The notes under the pieces: model-generated
Databases searched by the model: none
Told to the model about the DNA's origin: nothing
Seen by the model: only the letters and a program-made list of their open reading frames with translations
NCBI GenBank assembly: GCA_016293845.1
Contig: JAEDDH010000001.1
Span: forward strand, 248,001-312,000
Reading direction: 5' to 3'
Source: Bacteroidales bacterium
GTDB taxonomy: Bacteria; Bacteroidota; Bacteroidia; Bacteroidales; UBA3824
Length of the DNA stretch: 64,000 bases
In this document: positions 15,815-24,158 of the stretch, piece after piece
Numbering within the stretch: position 1 is the stretch's first letter
Layout: every line of letters begins with the position of its first letter
Translations under genes and position numbers: made by a program

Positions 15815-17347
15815 ATGTTTGAAAATAACGAAATTTGGTGGGTTACCGGTGCCCAATTGCTTTATGGCGGTGAAACCGTGAAGATTGTTGACGGCCACTC
15901 TAAAGAGATGGTGGAAGGCTTGAACAACAGTGGCAACATTCCCGTGAAAGTTGTTTACAAGGGTACAGCCAACAGCAGCAAAGAAGTTGAGGACATTATG
16001 CGTGCCGCCAACAACGACAACAAGTGTATCGGCATCATCACCTGGATGCACACATTCTCGCCCGCTAAGATGTGGATCAAGGGCTTACAGCAGTTGCAGA
16101 AACCCCTCTTGCACTTCCACACTCAGTACAACGCCGAAATTCCGTGGGACACGATGGACATGGACTTCATGAACCTCAACCAATCGGCTCACGGCGACAT
16201 CGAGTTCGGACACATCTGCACCCGTATGCGCGTTGCCCGCAAGGTGGTTGTTGGCTACTGGAAAGACGCCGACGTTCAGAAGAAAATCGCAGTTTGGGCT
16301 CGTGTGGCAGCAGGTGTTGCCGACGCTCACAACGTCCGCTGCCTGATGTTCGGTATGAATATGAACAACGTGGCAGTTACCGACGGCGACCGCGTAGAAT
16401 TTGAGCAGCGTCTTGGCTATCACGTTGACTATTACCCTGTTTCGTCGCTCATGAAATACTTCAAGGAAGTTACCGACAAGGAAGCCGACGAACTCGTGGA
16501 GGAGTACAAGAAACTCTACACCATCAAAATCGACGAATCTGGCGAAAAGATTTACTGGGAGAAAGTTAAGAACTCTGCAAAAGCCGAAATCGCACTCCGC
16601 CGCGTACTCAAAGACGAAGGCGCAACTGCATTCACAACCAACTTCGACGACCTTGGCGACGCAGACATCACCGCTCCCGATTTCTGCGGATTCGACCAAA
16701 TTCCGGGTCTTGCATCGCAACGTTTGATGCAGGAAGGCATCGGCTTTGGCGCTGAGGGCGACTGGAAAACCGCTTGTCTCTACCGTACACTCTGGGTAAT
16801 GCAGCAGGGAATGACAAAAGGCTGTTCGTTCTTGGAGGACTACACTCTCAATTTCGACGGTGCAAGAAGTTCATCGCTCCAAAGCCACATGTTGGAAGTT
16901 TGCCCGCTCATCGCAAGCGACAAACCCAAATTGGAGGTTCACTTCCTCGGCATCGGCATCCGCAAACAGCAGACCGCACGCCTCGTGTTCACCTCAAAAA
17001 CCGGCTTCGGCATCAAAGCAACAGTTGTTGACCTCGGCAACCGTTTCCGCCTCATCAGTCAGGAAGTAGAATGCATCGAACCCAAACCGCTTCCCAAACT
17101 TCCCGTTGCATCGGCATTGTGGATACCTCAGCCCGACTTCCAAGTAGGCGCAGCAGCGTGGATACTCGCCGGCGGCACACACCACAGCGCATTCTCTTAC
17201 GACATCAACGAAGAGTATTGGGACGACTTCGCCGAAATGCTCAACATTGAGTACGTCCGCATCAATAAGAACACCACCATCGCCGACTTCAAACAAACCC
17301 TCCGCAACAACGAGGTGTACTATATGCTCGGCAAGGCACTCAAATAA
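15815..17347 (+). CDS. araA: L-arabinose isomerase
   Basis: A 510-residue isomerase that turns L-arabinose into L-ribulose, a cytosolic metal-dependent enzyme. N-terminal IWWVTGAQLLYG, then TWMHTFSPAKMWIKGL, LLHFHTQYNAEIPW and the late GAEGDWKTACLYR and AGGTHHSAFSY segments match AraA, including the Glu and His metal ligands. The frame is open 19 codons upstream, but those codons come from the inverted (ATTTTCAA)n tract, so the start is set at ATG 15815 (MFENNEIWW). The insertion of the repeat just ahead of the start must have changed the native ribosome-binding region. Good codon bias (few rare codons) suggests high expression. Confidence 0.96.
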   Translation: MFENNEIWWVTGAQLLYGGETVKIVDGHSKEMVEGLNNSGNIPVKVVYKGTANSSKEVEDIMRAANNDNKCIGIITWMHTFSPAKMWIKGLQQLQKPLLHFHTQYNAEIPWDTMDMDFMNLNQSAHGDIEFGHICTRMRVARKVVVGYWKDADVQKKIAVWARVAAGVADAHNVRCLMFGMNMNNVAVTDGDRVEFEQRLGYHVDYYPVSSLMKYFKEVTDKEADELVEEYKKLYTIKIDESGEKIYWEKVKNSAKAEIALRRVLKDEGATAFTTNFDDLGDADITAPDFCGFDQIPGLASQRLMQEGIGFGAEGDWKTACLYRTLWVMQQGMTKGCSFLEDYTLNFDGARSSSLQSHMLEVCPLIASDKPKLEVHFLGIGIRKQQTARLVFTSKTGFGIKATVVDLGNRFRLISQEVECIEPKPLPKLPVASALWIPQPDFQVGAAAWILAGGTHHSAFSYDINEEYWDDFAEMLNIEYVRINKNTTIADFKQTLRNNEVYYMLGKALK

Positions 17348-17350
17348 TTT

Positions 17351-17406
17351 TAATCCGTGTCCTTCTGCGTTTTTTCCAACACGGAAAGCACGAAGGTCAC
17401 GGATTA
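17351..17406. repeat. Large imperfect hairpin after araA, edge of cassette 2
   Basis: TAATCCGTG (17351-17359) and CACGGATTA (17398-17406) pair, and CCTTC/GAAGG pairs inside them, giving a 56-base imperfect palindrome. The TCCGTG theme is shared with the repeat on the far side of the GxxExxY gene. It may also act as a terminator or an RNA-stabilising hairpin. Confidence 0.65.
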
Positions 17407-17477
17407 GTTTTCAAAATATTAAAAAAGAAATCCATTTCTTTTTTAATGCTGAAAACACGGACTCACTTAATTGAACA

Positions 17478-17852
17478 ATGGCATTATTATACGATATAGA
17501 GACATACGCTATCAATGGTGCGATGTTTGAAGTGCACAAAAACTTAGGTCCTGGATTGCTTGAAAAGGTGTATCAAGAGGCATTTGCTATTGAGTTGAAA
17601 CTACGTAATATTCCATTTGAACGTGAAAAAAGGTACAAAATCGTTTACAAGGGATATACATTGACACAAGAATTTGTTGCCGATTTCGTTTGTTACGACA
17701 AAATAATAGTGGAACTCAAATCTGTAAGCGAAATGCACGACATTTACAGAGCCCAAGTATTAAACTACCTAAAAATTACAGGCTTAAAGGTTGCATTGCT
17801 GCAAAATTTCAACACTCATCGTATCAAAACGGCAGAACGGATTGTTAATTGA
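17478..17852 (+). CDS. GxxExxY protein (TIGR04256 family)
   Basis: A 124-residue protein with the family signature GPGLLEKVYQEAF (G-x-x-E-x-x-Y) at about residue 24, followed by strands FVADFVCYDKIIVELKS. The D-x(n)-E-L-K arrangement is reminiscent of PD-(D/E)xK nucleases; this resemblance is my inference and not an established activity. The family is common in Bacteroidetes and is found as scattered single genes. Here it sits between araA and araB with TCCGTGT-type repeats on both sides. It is AT-rich compared with araA and araB. It has no evident role in arabinose metabolism and looks like a second inserted cassette. Confidence 0.88.
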   Translation: MALLYDIETYAINGAMFEVHKNLGPGLLEKVYQEAFAIELKLRNIPFEREKRYKIVYKGYTLTQEFVADFVCYDKIIVELKSVSEMHDIYRAQVLNYLKITGLKVALLQNFNTHRIKTAERIVN

Positions 17853-17975
17853 CACGAGAACAAATCTGTGTTTGTTTCTGTGTTTTCCGTTATAATTAAT
17901 TACTTGTAATTAATTATATTTTAATAATTAAGCCATTCCGTGTCATCCGTGTTTTCCGTGGTAAAAAAATAAATC
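17853..17975. repeat. Right TCCGTGT repeat of cassette 2, with inverted repeat
   Basis: The end of this stretch has three TCCGTG-like units in a row (CCGTGTCATCCGTGTTTTCC), related to the TCCGTG at 17354 and CACGG at 17398. Inside lies a perfect 12-base inverted repeat, TATAATTAATTA (17891-17902) and TAATTAATTATA (17907-17918). Confidence 0.7.
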
Positions 17976-17986
17976 ATTATAAAAAA

Positions 17987-19576
17987 ATGACAGCAAAAGA
18001 AACCATCGAGCAAGGCAAAGCCATCCTCGGCATAGAGTTTGGCTCCACCCGCATAAAGGCCGTCCTCATCGACGGCGACAACAAGCCAATTGCACAAGGC
18101 AGTTTCGGCTGGGAAAACCAACTCGTTGACGGTCTGTGGACTTACAGCCAAGACATCATCTGGAAAGGTCTTCAAGACTGTTACCAAGACCTTCGCGCCG
18201 ACGTTAAGAAACAATACGGCATAGAAATCAAAAACCTCGCAGCCATCGGCATCTCGGCAATGATGCACGGCTATATGGCTTTCAACGACAAAGACCAAAT
18301 CCTCGTGCCTTTCCGCACCTGGCGCAACACCAACACCGCACAAGCTGCCAAGGAACTCTCCGAACTCTTTGTCTACAACATTCCCCTCCGTTGGTCGATT
18401 TCGCACCTCTATCAGTGCATTTTGAACAAAGAGAGCCACATAAAAGACATCCAGTTCCAAACCACTCTCGCAGGCTACATCCATTGGCAACTCACCGGCG
18501 AAAAAGTTCTCGGCGTGGGTGACGCATCGGGTATGATTCCCGTTGACCCCAAAACCAAGACCTACGATGCCAAGATGGTGGAGAAATTCAACAAGTTGAT
18601 TGAGCCTTACAAATTGGACTTCAAATTGTTAGACATCTTCCCGGAAGTACTCGTTGCAGGAGAAAACGCTGGCAAACTCACCGCTGAGGGTGCAAAACTC
18701 CTCGACGTATCGGGCAACCTTCAAGCCGGCATTCCGTTCTGTCCTCCCGAGGGCGACGCAGGCACAGGTATGGCAGCCACCAACGCCGTAAAACAGCGTA
18801 CAGGCAATGTTTCGGCAGGCACATCATCATTCTCAATGATTGTACTCGAAAAGGAACTCTCCAAACCCTACGAGGCAATCGATATGGTAACAACCCCCGA
18901 CGGCAGTCTCGTGGCAATGGTTCACTGCAACAACTGCACATCCGACCTCAACGCTTGGGTAAACCTTTTCAAAGAGTTCTCCGACCTCACGGGACAAAAA
19001 CTCGACATCGGTGAAATCTACAACAAACTCTACACCAACGCCCTCAACGGCGACACCGACTGTGGCGGATTGCTTTCATACAACTATATTTCGGGCGAAC
19101 CCGTAACAGGCTTGACAGAAGGCCGTCCGATGTTTGTCCGCAGAGCCAACGACAAGTTCAACCTTGCCAACTTTATGCGCGTACACCTCTACGGCTCAAT
19201 CGGCGTACTGAAAATCGGCAACGACATCCTCATCAAAGAAGAGAAAATCAAAATCGACCGCATCACAGGTCACGGCGGCTTGTTCAAGACCCAAGGGGTA
19301 GGGCAGAGGTTCCTTGCCGCCGCCCTCAACTCGCCCATCTCAGTAATGGAGACCGCAGGCGAAGGTGGCGCGTGGGGCATCGCTCTCTTGGCAGCCTACG
19401 TAGTCAACAACCCCACAAAACAGTCGCTCCCCGACTGGCTCGAAACCAAAGTCTTCGCCGGCAACACCGGCACCTCCATCGCCCCCACCAAAGAAGAAGT
19501 GGAAGGCTTCAACAAATACATCGAAGCGTATAAAAAGGGATTGGAGATTGAGAAGATGGCTGTGGAGAGGAAGTAA
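17987..19576 (+). CDS. araB: L-ribulokinase, FGGY family
   Basis: A 529-residue sugar kinase of the FGGY family. Seen: GIEFGSTRIKAVLIDGDNKP (phosphate 1 loop) near residue 15, LAAIGISAMMHGYMAF, the GDASGMIPVDP turn, GNVSAGTSSFSMIVL (phosphate 2) and near the C-terminus AGEGGAWGIALLAAY (adenosine region). It should phosphorylate L-ribulose to L-ribulose 5-phosphate. Bacteroidetes AraB differs from the enterobacterial enzyme and looks closer to xylulokinase-like FGGY proteins, so the specificity call leans on the araA/araD context. It is the last gene of the operon and is followed by a hairpin terminator. Confidence 0.9.
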   Translation: MTAKETIEQGKAILGIEFGSTRIKAVLIDGDNKPIAQGSFGWENQLVDGLWTYSQDIIWKGLQDCYQDLRADVKKQYGIEIKNLAAIGISAMMHGYMAFNDKDQILVPFRTWRNTNTAQAAKELSELFVYNIPLRWSISHLYQCILNKESHIKDIQFQTTLAGYIHWQLTGEKVLGVGDASGMIPVDPKTKTYDAKMVEKFNKLIEPYKLDFKLLDIFPEVLVAGENAGKLTAEGAKLLDVSGNLQAGIPFCPPEGDAGTGMAATNAVKQRTGNVSAGTSSFSMIVLEKELSKPYEAIDMVTTPDGSLVAMVHCNNCTSDLNAWVNLFKEFSDLTGQKLDIGEIYNKLYTNALNGDTDCGGLLSYNYISGEPVTGLTEGRPMFVRRANDKFNLANFMRVHLYGSIGVLKIGNDILIKEEKIKIDRITGHGGLFKTQGVGQRFLAAALNSPISVMETAGEGGAWGIALLAAYVVNNPTKQSLPDWLETKVFAGNTGTSIAPTKEEVEGFNKYIEAYKKGLEIEKMAVERK

Positions 19577-19599
19577 ATTGAAAGGTGAGAATTGAAAAT

Positions 19600-19631
19600 A
19601 GAGACGTATTTTATAGTACGTCTCTATTTTG
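19600..19631 (+). terminator. Terminator of the arabinose operon
   Basis: Perfect nine-base arms AGAGACGTA (19600-19608) and TACGTCTCT (19617-19625), then ATTTTG. A degenerate TTGAAAAT tract precedes it. Confidence 0.8.
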
Positions 19632-19649
19632 TAACAAGTTGGCACTATA

Positions 19650-19751
19650 AACATTAAAAATTCCCGTCTTACAAGTCTCGAAGAACCGCCGGAGGAGTTC
19701 TTGCGGCAAATTATGCGTGAGGCTGCCCATGATGCCGCCATAGAAAACTAA
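19650..19751 (+). pseudogene. Short unrecognised coding remnant
   Basis: An open stretch of about 33 codons ends at TAA 19749-19751 and reads NSRLTSLEEPPEEFLRQIM and then REAAHDAAIEN. It has protein-like composition, no start signal, and looks like a piece of a lost gene. I do not recognise the family. It meets the phosphatase remnant head-on. Confidence 0.35.
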
Positions 19752-19987
19752 AAAGCGGAGAAGGACTTTTTTGACAATATCCGCAATGAACTTTCTGAAA
19801 TATCGTTAAACGCCTCTTGGATACATTTTCCCGTCTGAATGCACCTCTGAATCGGGCTTGAATAAATCCTAATTTTCGTAAATTCTTGCGCCAATTTTTT
19901 GCCAAATTCGCGTGCGCGTTTTTCACCTTCGGTGTTTAATAGCACCTCAGATAGATGGTTGCTTTCATATCTATAAAATTTAAGTGA
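19748..19987 (-). pseudogene. Histidine phosphatase (phosphoglycerate mutase-like) remnant
   Basis: On the minus strand an open frame reads YESNHLSEVLLNTEGEKRAR, GKKLAQEF, then IRIYSSPIQRCIQTGKCI. These are the 'x-T-x-x-G-x-x-x-A' and 'SSP-x-x-R-C-x-Q-T' motifs of the histidine phosphatase superfamily. The catalytic RHG is RYE here and no ATG precedes it in frame; the C-terminal half is missing after about 75 residues. It is a truncated, catalytically dead remnant. Confidence 0.7.
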
Positions 19988-20136
19988 TTATATTTTTGAT
20001 AAAAATACAAAACATAATAAACTATGCAAATAAATCGGGGAAAAAACTGCGAGTCGAAACAACACAACTATACTTTACAAAACCACCGTTTATTTCCAAA
20101 AAGTGTGTTTTTTATCACATTTTTTGGAGATGAACG

Positions 20137-20518
20137 GTGATAAGAGATGGAGAAATTTTATATCATATGCAATATGAATCGGAAGATACTGACACATACG
20201 GTGGATACTTCGAAGCGTTTATGAACAGCCTTAAAACAAAGGAACAAGAAAAAATCCAATACGGATTACTCTTGTTAAAATCGCAAAAAACGTCTATCTA
20301 CAAAATTTGTCAAGCATATTACTGACGGCGTTTATGAATTACGGATAGAATATGCAGGCAATATTTATCGGGTGTTCTTTATCTTCGACGACGGCAATAT
20401 TGTGGTATTGTTCAACGGTTTTCAGAAAAAAACGCAAAAAACGCCACAAAACGAAATAGACAAAGCATTAAAAATCAAGGAGGAATATTATGCAGACAAA
20501 CAATCATCAAATACGTAA
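20137..20518 (+). pseudogene. higB: HigB/RelE-type toxin with frameshift
   Basis: Two frames join to make a RelE/HigB-like toxin of about 126 residues. The first (GTG 20137) gives YFEAFMNSLKTKEQEKIQYG; the second gives HITDGVYELRIEYAGNIYRV, FFIFDDGNIVVLFNGFQKKT and a Lys-rich end, stop at 20516-20518. The change of frame falls at or near the six-A run 20284-20289; removing one A joins the two parts. The end overlaps the antitoxin start by 29 bases, a normal layout for this TA type. As it stands the toxin would be cut short after 62 residues. Slippage at the A run, by polymerase or in sequencing, could restore it. Confidence 0.8.
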
Positions 20519-20798
20519 CTACGACATCGTTCTCGATGAAACTTTCGGCAAACCCGGCAGTCCCGAACGCTCCAAAGCAGAAGAAGAAGCGTATAATTTC
20601 TATTCGGGTCTAATTCTACAAGATGCCCGCAAAGAAGCCAAAATTTCACAAATGGAACTTGCTCAGCGTGCCAACACCACAAAGAACTACATTTCGCAAA
20701 TTGAGAAAGGAATCGTTACTCCAAGCGTTGGAATGTTCTACCGCATTATCGCTGCCCTCGGTATGAGAGTTGAAATTGTTAAACCGATTTATCAATAA
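20490..20798 (+). CDS. higA: HigA-type antitoxin, XRE family
   Basis: A 102-residue antitoxin with a helix-turn-helix of the Xre/Cro type at about 48-95: GLILQDARKEAKISQMELAQ then NTTKNYISQIEKGIVTPSVG. It should bind and neutralise the HigB-like toxin and repress the operon. ATG 20490 is preceded by AAGGAGG, an unusually good Shine-Dalgarno for Bacteroidetes. The antitoxin frame is intact although the toxin frame upstream is broken, the direction of decay expected for a TA pair. Confidence 0.88.
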   Translation: MQTNNHQIRNYDIVLDETFGKPGSPERSKAEEEAYNFYSGLILQDARKEAKISQMELAQRANTTKNYISQIEKGIVTPSVGMFYRIIAALGMRVEIVKPIYQ

Positions 20799-20805
20799 TT
20801 ATTGC

Positions 20806-21202
20806 TGTCCGATAAAAAAGACACACGACTTCCATATAGCCTTTACAAAGTATTGTAGGGGCTATTTTTTATACGACGAACCAAAGGTTATTTTGGAAAG
20901 ATTATTTTGAGTTGCGAGTCGAAAAGTTTACGGTTAACATTATTCCATTCTTTTTCGGGATTGTAAATCAGTTTGTACATATCAATGTAATACATCAGCA
21001 TATTTCTAACCAGACATATTATAATTCCGTTCACATCTGATTTTTTTATAAAATTTATAGCCTGTGCAAACACCGGCTGTCCGAGATATTTTGTATCTTT
21101 GCCCATGATAATTTTAATTTTTAATCACAACTAAATTATCAAAAAAATGAGGAAGTCAAACGGCTTCCTCTATTTTTCTCGAAAATTTTCAGTTATCGGA
21201 CA
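20806..21202 (-). mobile_element. Internally deleted IS4-like element (MITE-like, 397 bp)
   Basis: Perfect 10-base terminal inverted repeats bound this segment: TGTCCGATAA at 20806-20815 and TTATCGGACA at 21193-21202. Inside, on the minus strand, a 72-codon frame (20888-21106) begins MGKDTKYLGQPVFAQAINFI, the typical start of Bacteroidetes DUF4372/IS4-type transposases, and then runs into a short C-terminal-like part. Most of the transposase, including the DDE core, is missing. It is therefore a non-autonomous deletion derivative. No clear target-site duplication is seen. The left repeat begins 8 bases after the higA stop, and 21203-21420 beyond the right repeat holds only short coding debris. 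Confidence 0.7.
20836..20872 (+). terminator. Hairpin terminator after higA, inside the IS end
   Basis: ATAGCC (20836-20841) and GGCTAT (20860-20865) followed by TTTTTTAT. It could end higA transcripts or shield the element from read-through. Confidence 0.55.
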
Positions 21203-21420
21203 CTAATAAATTTTTGGCAATTGTTTCCGGTTAGCAACAAAGCCAATGTAGGTTTAAAAAACTGTAATACCTATCGAAGTAAAATACATCAAAAAAGATG
21301 GGAATTTACTTAACTTGCCAATATTTATGGCAAACTGGGTGAGGGTGGTGTTAGAAACGCAACCCCAAAAACAAGCAACAACGAGGAGTTTTACTGCGAG
21401 ATAGAGAAGGAATATCCCTC

Positions 21421-23385
21421 TCATTTCTCCACCAACTTCAACTTCCCTGCTAATTTAGACAGCACCACAGCACCCACTACGCCTATAATCGTAAGTATCA
21501 CAGCGGGGATCCATTGCATATACACAAAGAATCCGCCGGCGAAAAGGAGCGAATAAATTGTGATAATTCCTATGAAAACACAGAGCAATTGAAGGGGCAT
21601 TTGCCAATGTTGTGCGTTGGATTTGAGGAGGTTGTCGTCGTCAAACTGTTTGAGGAATGATTTCCAACCTGGACCGCCGGGGGTGGTGAGTTTGTAAAAA
21701 TTCAATAGGGTTTCTTTGCTTTCGGGTTTGGTAACAAACACTGTAACAATCCATATCAGCGATACCACAGCCACAGTTATCAAAAGTCGCATAGTAGAAT
21801 GGTCGAATATGCCGCAAGCCAAACTGCCGTCGGGTATCACAAAAACCATTATTATCGACATCAAAAACGCTCCCGCCATTGCAGCAATTTCGGTGGCAGC
21901 GTTGATTCTCCACCAAAACCATCGTAATAAATACACTGCTCCCGTGCCTGCGCCGCTAAGCAGCAATATATCAAAGGCTTGTGTGGCATTATCCATAATG
22001 GTTAGAGACAATAATCCGCCCACAAATGCCAACAATACTGTACACAAAATGGCTATTCTACGAAGTTTTTTACCGTCGGCATTTGGATTAACAAAACGTT
22101 TGTAAAAATCATTTACCAAATACGATGCTCCCCAGTTTAAATGTGTGGCTATTGTGCTCATATAAGCCGCTATAAGCGAGGCAATTATCAAGCCAAACCA
22201 ACCCGATGGAGTTTTGGTTACCATCATAGGATATGCGGCATCGTTTTTAAGATATTTTTCATCAACGTTTGGAAATGCCTCGTGCAATGCCGTCAAACCT
22301 TGTTTTTGAAAGTGAAGTTTTATGATTTTTTTGCGCAATTCAGCCGGAACTTCGGGTGTTTTGGGATTATTCAAAACTGTTTGATAATAGGGTAGGAGAG
22401 TGGGGCTTTGCAGTTGACCCTCAGCTTCTTGCATTGCCGATGGCGAATCGGTCTTGAACACTATCAGCGACGCCAAAGCCACAATTATCCACGGCCAAGG
22501 ACGAAGCGCGTAATGTGCAAAATTGAAAAATAGGTTTGCACCCACAGCGTGTTTTTCGTTTTTGGCAGAAAGCATTTTTTGACACATATATCCGCCTCCT
22601 CCCGGCTCTGCGCCCGGATACCAAACCGCCCACCACTGCACCGCAACGGGGATTATCAACATTGGCACCCACACCGACGGGTCGGAAAAATCGGGTATAA
22701 AATCTATCTTGTCGGCAATTTCGGTGTTGGTTACAAGTCCCTCTAAACCACCTACTTCGGGAATATTCAACGCAGCCACTGCCGCCGCAACTGCACCCGC
22801 CATTGCTATCAAATATTGAAAAAAATCTGCCCAAACCACGCCTCTGAACCCTCCAAGAGCGGTGTAAACCACGGCAGCACTCATTCCGGCTATCACCGTT
22901 ACGTAAGGTTTTATGCCAAACATTACAGCACCAATTTTTATTGCGGCAAGCGTTACCGAGCCGAGTATCAGGCAATTGAAGAAAAATCCAAGAAACACTG
23001 CGCGGAATCCTCTCAAAAACGACGCAGCCCGTCCCGAATAGCGTTTTTCGTAAAATTCGAGGTCGGTGACAATTCCCGTCCTCCGCCAAAGTTTTGCAAA
23101 GATAAACACCGTGGCCATTCCCGTGATCAAAAACGCCCACCACGCCCAATTTTTGGCAACACCGCTCTCGCGTACCATTCCTGTAACGAGGTTTGGAGTG
23201 TCGGCCGAAAAAGTGCAGGCCACCATACTCACGCCCAAAAGCCACCACGGCATCTGCCGTCCGCCAAGAAAATAGTCTGCCATATCGGCTTTGCTGCGTT
23301 TGTTTGCAGCCTTGGTGATTACAACTATTGTTATAAAAAAGGATATTATAATTATAATGTCCGCTGTTGATAATGATATGTTCAT
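21421..23385 (-). CDS. Sodium:solute symporter, SSS family
   Basis: A 654-residue inner-membrane transporter with about 13-14 membrane segments. DYFLGGRQMPWWLLGVSMVA near residue 38, then TFSADTPNLVTGMV, and TALGGFRGVVWADFFQYLIA near residue 180 are landmarks of the SSS family. It belongs to the long Bacteroidetes group with a large loop near 330-395 and is only distantly like the arabinose symporter. Substrate unknown. It stands alone among pseudogenes. The gene itself has no frame damage, so it is probably still in use. Confidence 0.88.
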   Translation of the reverse strand: MNISLSTADIIIIISFFITIVVITKAANKRSKADMADYFLGGRQMPWWLLGVSMVACTFSADTPNLVTGMVRESGVAKNWAWWAFLITGMATVFIFAKLWRRTGIVTDLEFYEKRYSGRAASFLRGFRAVFLGFFFNCLILGSVTLAAIKIGAVMFGIKPYVTVIAGMSAAVVYTALGGFRGVVWADFFQYLIAMAGAVAAAVAALNIPEVGGLEGLVTNTEIADKIDFIPDFSDPSVWVPMLIIPVAVQWWAVWYPGAEPGGGGYMCQKMLSAKNEKHAVGANLFFNFAHYALRPWPWIIVALASLIVFKTDSPSAMQEAEGQLQSPTLLPYYQTVLNNPKTPEVPAELRKKIIKLHFQKQGLTALHEAFPNVDEKYLKNDAAYPMMVTKTPSGWFGLIIASLIAAYMSTIATHLNWGASYLVNDFYKRFVNPNADGKKLRRIAILCTVLLAFVGGLLSLTIMDNATQAFDILLLSGAGTGAVYLLRWFWWRINAATEIAAMAGAFLMSIIMVFVIPDGSLACGIFDHSTMRLLITVAVVSLIWIVTVFVTKPESKETLLNFYKLTTPGGPGWKSFLKQFDDDNLLKSNAQHWQMPLQLLCVFIGIITIYSLLFAGGFFVYMQWIPAVILTIIGVVGAVVLSKLAGKLKLVEK

Positions 23386-23503
23386 AGCTCAGTATGCTTG
23401 GTTTTGATGTACGAATATACAATTTTTTGGTAAAAAACAACATTAATCTTATCAGTTTTGAAAAAACTTTGCTATATTTGGAGAAATTTATAACCCATTG
23501 TTA

Positions 23504-23807
23504 TGAAGGCACTTTTTACATAATAGCCGCGGCGATGCTCTTTACAGGATGCCGCAACCATTCTACGTAAACTGCAAATGCTCAACCTGCTGCGCAAACC
23601 ACTGTGTCAGAAGGCGTTAAATCTACCGTTTATCTTACCCGAGATATTTCGCCCGAATCGTTGGTAAAAATTTACAACGCACTTGGTCGCAAGGCTGAGG
23701 GACGCGTTGCAGTAAAGATTTCGACAGGCGAGGCAGGCAACAACAACTACCTTAAACCCGAACTCATCATTTTCCACACACACCAACACCTTAAACCTCA
23801 CCATTAA
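23504..23807 (+). pseudogene. DUF362 lipoprotein, 5' remnant
   Basis: The start MKALFT is followed by stops; one frame over it continues IIAAAMLFTGC (end of a lipoprotein signal), then a further in-frame stop, then GVKSTVYLTRDISPESLVKI and YNALGRKAEGRVAVKISTGE. The last part matches the start of DUF362 ferredoxin-like proteins of Bacteroidales. The frame leaves the family after about 80 codons (KPELI). A frameshift, a nonsense codon and a 3' truncation make this a clear pseudogene. Confidence 0.75.
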
Positions 23808-23940
23808 AAACACCGGCTTAGCACCCTGTTTCTTTGATGTTTACTTAGTGGCAGAATTTGTTGCCAACACCGGCGCCACCATCTCCCAAAACGGCGGAAC
23901 CATCCGCATACCCAAAGGCACATTCAAAGACGATAATTGC
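23776..23940 (+). pseudogene. Secreted-protein beta-sandwich fragment
   Basis: A reading frame of about 50 codons with strand-like, secreted-protein composition: NLTIKNTGLAPCFFDVYLVA followed by GGTIRIPKGTF. It resembles the C-terminal sandwich of a surface glycosidase such as DUF4832 proteins, but I am not certain. Neither end is intact; it joins the DUF362 remnant on one side and an antitoxin-like remnant on the other. Confidence 0.4.
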
Positions 23941-24044
23941 CCTTCTGAAATGCTGTGGTCGAAAATTTTAAGCACTTCTAATTGTGCATTGTTAAATTTT
24001 CCACCTGCAAATGCCAAATCCGTCTTAACTGTTGATGTATGCAT
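23925..24044 (-). pseudogene. Truncated small antitoxin-like gene start
   Basis: On the minus strand the ATG at 24042-24044 starts VKTDLAFAGGKFNNAQLEVL and KIFDHSISEGQLSSL, which resembles the small helical proteins ('NNAQLELLK-x-F-x-x-x-L/I-S-E') encoded just before PIN-domain toxins in Bacteroidetes. After about 40 codons the frame enters unrelated sequence. No PIN gene follows. Low-to-moderate confidence in family, good confidence that it is truncated. Confidence 0.4.
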
Positions 24045-24158
24045 AGTATCTTTTTTTGATTACAACGCAAATATAAATATTATTGTTGTCAAAAAAAAAA
24101 TGCCAAATTATTCTTCGCATTTCAGTATTTTTCCTTATCTTTACAAAAATATACAACT

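Noticed and set aside
16085..16720. 211-codon minus-strand open frame opposite araA
   Set aside because: Antisense shadow caused by the codon bias of araA; no start context or domain.
20284..20289. Classical -1 frameshift signal in the HigB-like toxin
   Set aside because: Restoring the toxin needs the opposite shift (skipping one base), so a normal -1 slippery site does not fit.
22421..23443. 340-codon minus-strand open frame inside the SSS symporter gene
   Set aside because: It is a frame shadow: composition is unlike a protein (many Arg, Cys, Trp runs) and the other frame encodes a clear SSS family member.
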